DNA from: Nocardia higoensis NBRC 100133
GTDB lineage: Bacteria > Actinomycetota > Actinomycetes > Mycobacteriales > Mycobacteriaceae
DNA: 64,000 nucleotides
Reading direction: 5' to 3'
NCBI RefSeq assembly: GCF_000308595.1
Contig: NZ_BAGA01000181.1
Coordinates: 1-64,000 of the forward strand
Shown here: positions 59,950 through 64,000 of the stretch, one piece after another
Layout of the letters: the number at the start of each line of letters is the position of its first letter
Position numbering within the stretch: position 1 is the first letter of the stretch
The notes under the pieces: generated by a model
What the model saw: only the letters and a program-made list of their open reading frames with translations
Database searches by the model: none
What the model was told of the DNA's origin: nothing
Translations under genes and position numbers: made by a program

Positions 59950-61212
59950 TCACCGGCCACGCCGCTCCCCTCCCCCACCCGCCATTCCGCTCAACCACAC
60001 CGGCAGACTCTGATGCCCATGAGCGATGAAGCTGCCCAACGGTTTCAGCGCCTCCGGCGCGACAGCGAGCGCCAGATCGGGAAACCGGGCGAACAACGCG
60101 GGCAACGCAATCGCCGCTTCCAGCCGGGCCAGCGGCGCGCCGAGACAGAAGTGCGGGCCGTAACCGAACGACAGATGCTCGGTGGTCGACCGCGCCGGAT
60201 CGAACTCGTCCGCATCGCCCCCGTACAGCCCCGGGTCGCGGTTCGCCGCGGCGAAGCAAGCGAGAATCGCCTCGCCGCTCTTGATTCGCCTGCCCGCGAC
60301 ATCGATGTCGACGACCGCGTAGCGCAGCGGCAGATTCGCCACCGGCGGCGCCCACCGCAAGGTCTCCTCGACCAGCGCCGACCAGCTGAACGCCCCGGCG
60401 CGCAACCGATCCAGCAACCCGCGCCGGGTCAGCAACCGGTGAACGGCGTGGTCGAGCAGATTGACCGTCGTCTCATATCCGGCGCTGATCACCAGCAGCA
60501 ACGTGTGCACCAACTCTTCCTCGCTCAGCCGGTCCCCGTGATCGCGATGGCCGATGAGCAGACTGGCCATGTCCTCACCCGGCTCGGCGCGACGGCGCGC
60601 CACCAGCGTGGTCAGGATGCTCACCATCTCGGCGAACGTGGCCTGCGGATCGCGTTGCGGGGTCGTGGAGAAGATCTCGTCGACACAGACCCGCAGCCCC
60701 GCCCGCAAGTCGTCGGGCAGCCCCATCAGCGCGCTGATCACCCGCAGCGGCACCTGGGCGGCGTACTCCTCCCGCAGATCCACCACCGTCCCGGCCGGGC
60801 GCGCGGCCAGCCCGGCGAGCAGATCCCCGACGATCCGCGTGACCTGCGGACGCAACGCCGCGACGCGACGCGGGGTGAACGCGGGGCCGACGAGCTTGCG
60901 CAACCGCTGATGGTCGCTGCCGTAAGCGGTGAACATGTTGCGCACCGACACCCACGAGATCAGCGGCCAGTCCGGCGGGATCCTGCCCGCGATGAAGTCC
61001 GGCCAGTGCCGCGCGGCGTCCTTGGACACCCGCCAGTCGACCATCAGGTCCCGCAGCAGTCCGGGATCGGTCACCGCCCAGGCCCGCACCCCACCGGGTA
61101 GCAGCACCGGGACCAGCGGCCCCTGTTCGCGGAGCAGGGCCGCTTCACCGGGGATGTCGGCGCCGGTGACGTCGAGGACGAGCGGAACGGAGGCGGGGTG
61201 CAGATCGGTCAT
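59950..61212 (-). CDS. CYP154-like cytochrome P450 (second copy)
   Basis: 420 aa with complete motifs: SAGYETTVN (I-helix), EETLR (K-helix), FGYGPHFCLGAPLAR (heme loop). It is a paralogue of the gene at 26319 but clearly diverged. Start at ATG 61212 with AAAGG nine bases upstream; ATG 61230 is possible. Downstream partner of the CYP157-like gene, spaced 20 bases. Confidence 0.9.
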   Translation of the reverse strand: MTDLHPASVPLVLDVTGADIPGEAALLREQGPLVPVLLPGGVRAWAVTDPGLLRDLMVDWRVSKDAARHWPDFIAGRIPPDWPLISWVSVRNMFTAYGSDHQRLRKLVGPAFTPRRVAALRPQVTRIVGDLLAGLAARPAGTVVDLREEYAAQVPLRVISALMGLPDDLRAGLRVCVDEIFSTTPQRDPQATFAEMVSILTTLVARRRAEPGEDMASLLIGHRDHGDRLSEEELVHTLLLVISAGYETTVNLLDHAVHRLLTRRGLLDRLRAGAFSWSALVEETLRWAPPVANLPLRYAVVDIDVAGRRIKSGEAILACFAAANRDPGLYGGDADEFDPARSTTEHLSFGYGPHFCLGAPLARLEAAIALPALFARFPDLALAVAPEALKPLGSFIAHGHQSLPVWLSGMAGGGGERRGR

Positions 61213-61231
61213 CGGGATCGGCCTTTGCATG

Positions 61232-62503
61232 TCAGCGGGTGGGCACGGTCAGCGGCGGAACAGGGGTGAAGACGACGGGCAGCGATGCCAAGGCCCGGTG
61301 GAACGGTCCCGGCCGCCAGCGCAACCGGTCCTCGGGCACAGCGAGCGCCACCTCCGGCAGCGCGTCGAGGAACTGATCGATCGCGTCCACGGCGATGAGA
61401 TGGGTCAGCCGCGGCGCGGGGCACTTGTGCGGGCCCGCGCCCAGCGCCAGATGCGACCCGTTGTGGCGGATATTGCCGCCCACCACATCAGGATCGTTGT
61501 TGCAGGCGGCCAGGCTGATCACCACCGGTTGATGCGCCGGCACCCACACCCGGCCGTCGATCAGCTGCGGCTGACGCGGATAACTCATGCAGAAGTTGGC
61601 GATCGGCGGATCACGGAACAGCACGTGCTCGATCCCGTCGCGGGTCGACAACGCACCACCGACGACCTCGCCGCCGAACTCCGTGCGAGTCATCAACAGC
61701 AGCAACGTATTCACGATCAGATTGGTCAGCGGCTCGCTCGCGGCGGCGAAGATGGTGACCAGCTGGTGGATGATCTCCTCGTCGTCGAAACCGGCGGGGT
61801 GGGTGAGCAGGCTGGTCGTGATGTCGGCACCCGGGCGGGCGCGTTTGCGGCGGACGAGTTCGGCCAGGGCCGCCACCAGCTGCTGGTTGCCCTCAGCGGC
61901 GTCGGTGGTGTCGAAGACCATCGCCATGCCGGTGCCTGCTTGCTCGATGATGTCGGGGTCGCAGCCCAGGAGTTCGCTGATCACGTTGAACACCAACGGG
62001 AATGCGAAGTCGGCGAGCAGGTCGGCGGTGCCTCGGGTGCAGAACTCGTTGACCAGGGTCAGGGAGATGCGCTCGACCACGGCGTGGGTGCTGTGGAGGT
62101 CTACTCGGTCGAGGGCGTCGACGGTGGCGGCGCGGTAGCGGGCGTGGTCGATGCCGCTGCTGCGCAGAGCGTTCGGGCGCCATTGCATCATGGGGAGGAC
62201 GGGGCAGTCGGGTGGGATGTCGTGTTCCCAAGCCCGTGGGTCGGCTGGGAAGTGGTCGGGGTCGTGGAGGATGTTCAGCGCGGTGCGGTAGCCGAGGACC
62301 AGGGTCGCCGGGACGCCTGGAGCGAGCCATATCGGTGCCAGTGGGCCGTACTGCTCCCGCATCTGCGTGTAGACAGCGTGCGGGTTGGCGGCAAACTGCT
62401 CGGTGTACATCGAGATGCGTGACTCAATGTCGTTTTTCGGCAGTGAGTCACGCCTGACAGGAGAATGCGTGTCGGTGGGAACACTAAATTGCGCTGCAGA
62501 CAT
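61232..62503 (-). CDS. CYP157-like cytochrome P450 lacking ExxR (second copy)
   Basis: 423 aa. HVLF (293-296) stands where ExxR is expected (IEHVLFRDPP); I-helix AAASEPLTN; heme Cys about 361 in ALGAGPHKCPA. Same unusual features as the copy at 25045, so they are a conserved property, not a mutation. ATG 62503. Forms a pair with the CYP154-like gene, in inverted orientation relative to the first pair. Confidence 0.82.
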   Translation of the reverse strand: MSAAQFSVPTDTHSPVRRDSLPKNDIESRISMYTEQFAANPHAVYTQMREQYGPLAPIWLAPGVPATLVLGYRTALNILHDPDHFPADPRAWEHDIPPDCPVLPMMQWRPNALRSSGIDHARYRAATVDALDRVDLHSTHAVVERISLTLVNEFCTRGTADLLADFAFPLVFNVISELLGCDPDIIEQAGTGMAMVFDTTDAAEGNQQLVAALAELVRRKRARPGADITTSLLTHPAGFDDEEIIHQLVTIFAAASEPLTNLIVNTLLLLMTRTEFGGEVVGGALSTRDGIEHVLFRDPPIANFCMSYPRQPQLIDGRVWVPAHQPVVISLAACNNDPDVVGGNIRHNGSHLALGAGPHKCPAPRLTHLIAVDAIDQFLDALPEVALAVPEDRLRWRPGPFHRALASLPVVFTPVPPLTVPTR

Positions 62504-62816
62504 AAGGATACCCCGTCTATGAGAATGAGCGATGCGCATCAGGCACTGCGAAATGTGCTGAATGCCCGAGAGTCTTCTATTCGCGGTCAGCAACCACCGC
62601 GGCCTTCGATTCACCCCGAATTCGATGTATAGACACCCCGTTACTGAGTGAACCGTGCGGCAAATTCCATCCACGATCTGGTTCCCCTGGACAGGTAGCC
62701 GTCAGCGTCACACTTCGATCGGGTGCAAGTCACAACCGATCCACCACCTATGTCCGTTGGTGGTCGCGCCTCCCAGGGATCAGGTCGGGCAGCCCTCGCC
62801 CTCGAGGGAAGTCACT
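62504..62816. other. Intergenic region between P450 pair and XRE/NUDIX genes
   Basis: About 313 bases between divergent units. No gene or RNA seen; contains the P450 promoter on the minus strand. No clear operator was noticed in this part. Confidence 0.35.
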
Positions 62817-63071
62817 GTGACATCGACGACACAAGGCGCTGCACCTACGCAGTCGGACTTACTGAAACAGAACGGTTTTCAATCCATACCCTCCGTACAT
62901 CCCAGATCAGACGATCGGTCTCCGCTCGGCACCCAGGGCAGCGCACCAGCGCCAGCGGTGAGAGAAACGGTAGGAACGAACGAGGGACACCAGAACCTCG
63001 CGCGGGACGTTTACACGGACACTTTAAACGTCCCATACGTCCCGACAGGACATGAGAAGATCCAGTCATGA
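62817..63071 (+). CDS. Possible small leader gene before XRE regulator
   Basis: 84 aa from GTG with GAGGGAAG upstream; its stop overlaps the XRE ATG (ATGA), the main argument that it is translated. The sequence is Gln/Ser/Pro-rich (PTQSDLLKQNGFQSIPS) with no known domain. However, it spans a strong operator-like palindrome, so it could also be chance. Confidence 0.35.
   Translation: MTSTTQGAAPTQSDLLKQNGFQSIPSVHPRSDDRSPLGTQGSAPAPAVRETVGTNEGHQNLARDVYTDTLNVPYVPTGHEKIQS
63004..63034. promoter_or_regulatory. Operator-like inverted repeat before XRE regulator
   Basis: Perfect ten-base arms GGGACGTTTA (63004-63013) and TAAACGTCCC (63025-63034) with an 11-base spacer, followed directly by another half-site ATACGTCCC. 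It ends 33 bases before the XRE start, a natural site for autoregulation. Confidence 0.65.
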
Positions 63072-63832
63072 CCTCTCGACTTGCCTCCGCGATGCTGAGG
63101 GCCGGACTCGACTCAGCAGCCTTGGCCGCCGTCGCCGGCGTCGACGTGAAAACCGTGAACCGCTGGCTAGCCGGTCGAGTTCCGCACCGGCGGACCAGGA
63201 TTCACATCGCCGAGGCGCTCCAGGAGACTGAAGAATCCTTGTGGCCCGTAGCACGGCCGGACCTACAATCCGGCGCCCCGGCTACCGCAGAGGTCATCGG
63301 CGCTTACGCGCACCGGGCAGACATACCGAACGATCTATGGATATCACTGCTACACAGGGCAACCGAGCGCATCGACATCATGGGCTACGCATACCCGTTC
63401 GTATTCGAATTGTTGCCCACGGCATCCGACATCATCGCCGCCAAGTGCCGCGCCGGCTGCGAGGTGCGACTAGGGTTCGCGGATCCGGATTGCGCTCACG
63501 TTCTCGAACGAGACGCTCTCGAACAGATGGGCGGAACCCTCCCAGGCCGGATACGCAACGCGCTCTCCATGCTGGGACCATTGGCAGACACCCCCGGGTG
63601 CACCGTTGGACTTCATTCGACCCACCTCTACAACTCGGTCTTTCGATTCGACTCCGAGATGATCGTCACCCCATACCTTTTCCGCGCTCGCGGATACCAG
63701 CACACAGCCCTGCATCTTCGCCGCCTCTCACAGCACGGTATTTTCGAATCATTCGCCGACCAGTTCGAACAGATCTGGGGGGCCGTAACCCCGTACACAC
63801 AAAAAGGATTCGCCAATGAGTTCACGGCGTGA
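63068..63832 (+). CDS. XRE family transcriptional regulator (short HTH + effector domain)
   Basis: 254 aa. The first 60 residues are a Cro/C1-type HTH (AMLRAGLDSAALAAVAGVDV KTVNRWLAGRVPHRR in two parts). The rest is a phospholipase-D/DUF5919-like alpha/beta domain (ERIDIMGYAYPFVFELLPTA, HSTHLYNSVFRFDSEMIVTP). Proteins of this type are often paired with NUDIX hydrolases, as here (17-base overlap). Confidence 0.8.
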   Translation: MTSRLASAMLRAGLDSAALAAVAGVDVKTVNRWLAGRVPHRRTRIHIAEALQETEESLWPVARPDLQSGAPATAEVIGAYAHRADIPNDLWISLLHRATERIDIMGYAYPFVFELLPTASDIIAAKCRAGCEVRLGFADPDCAHVLERDALEQMGGTLPGRIRNALSMLGPLADTPGCTVGLHSTHLYNSVFRFDSEMIVTPYLFRARGYQHTALHLRRLSQHGIFESFADQFEQIWGAVTPYTQKGFANEFTA

Positions 63833-64000
63833 CTACTACCGCGACCCCGACGCGCCCAGCGCAAACAGTCTCGTTCCAGGCGGATCCGCCTTGATTGTCG
63901 ATGACATGGGTGCAGTCCTCATGCAGCGTCGAAGCGACTCCGGAAACTGGTCTTTTCCCGGAGGGACCATGGAGATCGGAGAGACATTGGAGCAATGCGT
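63816..64000 (+). CDS. NUDIX hydrolase (truncated by window end)
   Basis: 61 residues visible: SALIVDDMGAVLMQRRSDSG then NWSFPGGTMEIGETLEQC, i.e. the start of the NUDIX box (Gx5E). The ATG at 63816 lies inside the XRE 3' end. Hydrolyses nucleoside-diphosphate-linked substrates; which one is unknown. Confidence 0.85.
   Translation, partial: MSSRRDYYRDPDAPSANSLVPGGSALIVDDMGAVLMQRRSDSGNWSFPGGTMEIGETLEQC

Overview
The window is high-GC actinobacterial DNA that most resembles Nocardia or a close relative. The pointers are tightly packed genes with many ATGA/GTGA overlaps, GTG and TTG starts, an efeUOB iron cassette, F420-type (Ddn-like) oxidoreductases, CYP157/CYP154-like P450 pairs and DUF3558/ESX-like small genes. 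The taxonomic call is inference; there is no rRNA or marker gene here.

Layout. 0-5.4 kb: a four-gene oxidative operon (metal-dependent hydrolase, ferredoxin reductase, flavin monooxygenase, SDR) with a divergent TetR gene and a clear inverted-repeat operator between them. 5.4-9.4 kb: small genes and the ferrous-iron/heme-peroxidase operon efeU-efeO-efeB. 9.6-23.5 kb: ordinary chromosomal genes (GNAT, phosphatase, DinB-like, acyl-CoA synthetase, SDR with its TetR and operators, TetR plus aldo/keto reductase, ABC exporter, Ddn-like enzyme, VIT-type transporter, MFS exporter). 23.5-28.2 kb: an XRE regulator divergent from a P450 pair. 28.3-32.6 kb: a mobile-element graveyard (broken ISAs1 and IS256 transposases, an intact IS3-family element, a decayed second copy of the 13 kb acyl-CoA synthetase locus).

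30.3-55.3 kb is the most interesting part: a non-contractile phage-tail-like cluster, all on the minus strand (tail terminator, tail tube, frameshifted tail chaperones, tape measure, distal tail protein, Gp37-like tip protein, several tail-fibre-like proteins). No capsid, portal, terminase, integrase or lysis gene is seen. It is bracketed by two polymorphic-toxin genes with immunity-like genes and orphan toxin cassettes. Both toxins carry near their N-termini a gap-free 25-residue motif that is also found at the extreme C-terminus of the tape measure. I infer a tail-like particle that may dock and deliver toxin cargo: a non-contractile, tailocin-like injection system.

The island is bounded by a 531 bp, about 99% identical direct repeat of the CYP154-like 3' end (27.0 and 55.7 kb). 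To its right are an ESX/WXG-like small operon, a second P450 pair in inverted orientation (60-62.5 kb), and an XRE regulator with a NUDIX gene that runs off the window end. Both CYP157-like P450s lack the canonical ExxR motif.
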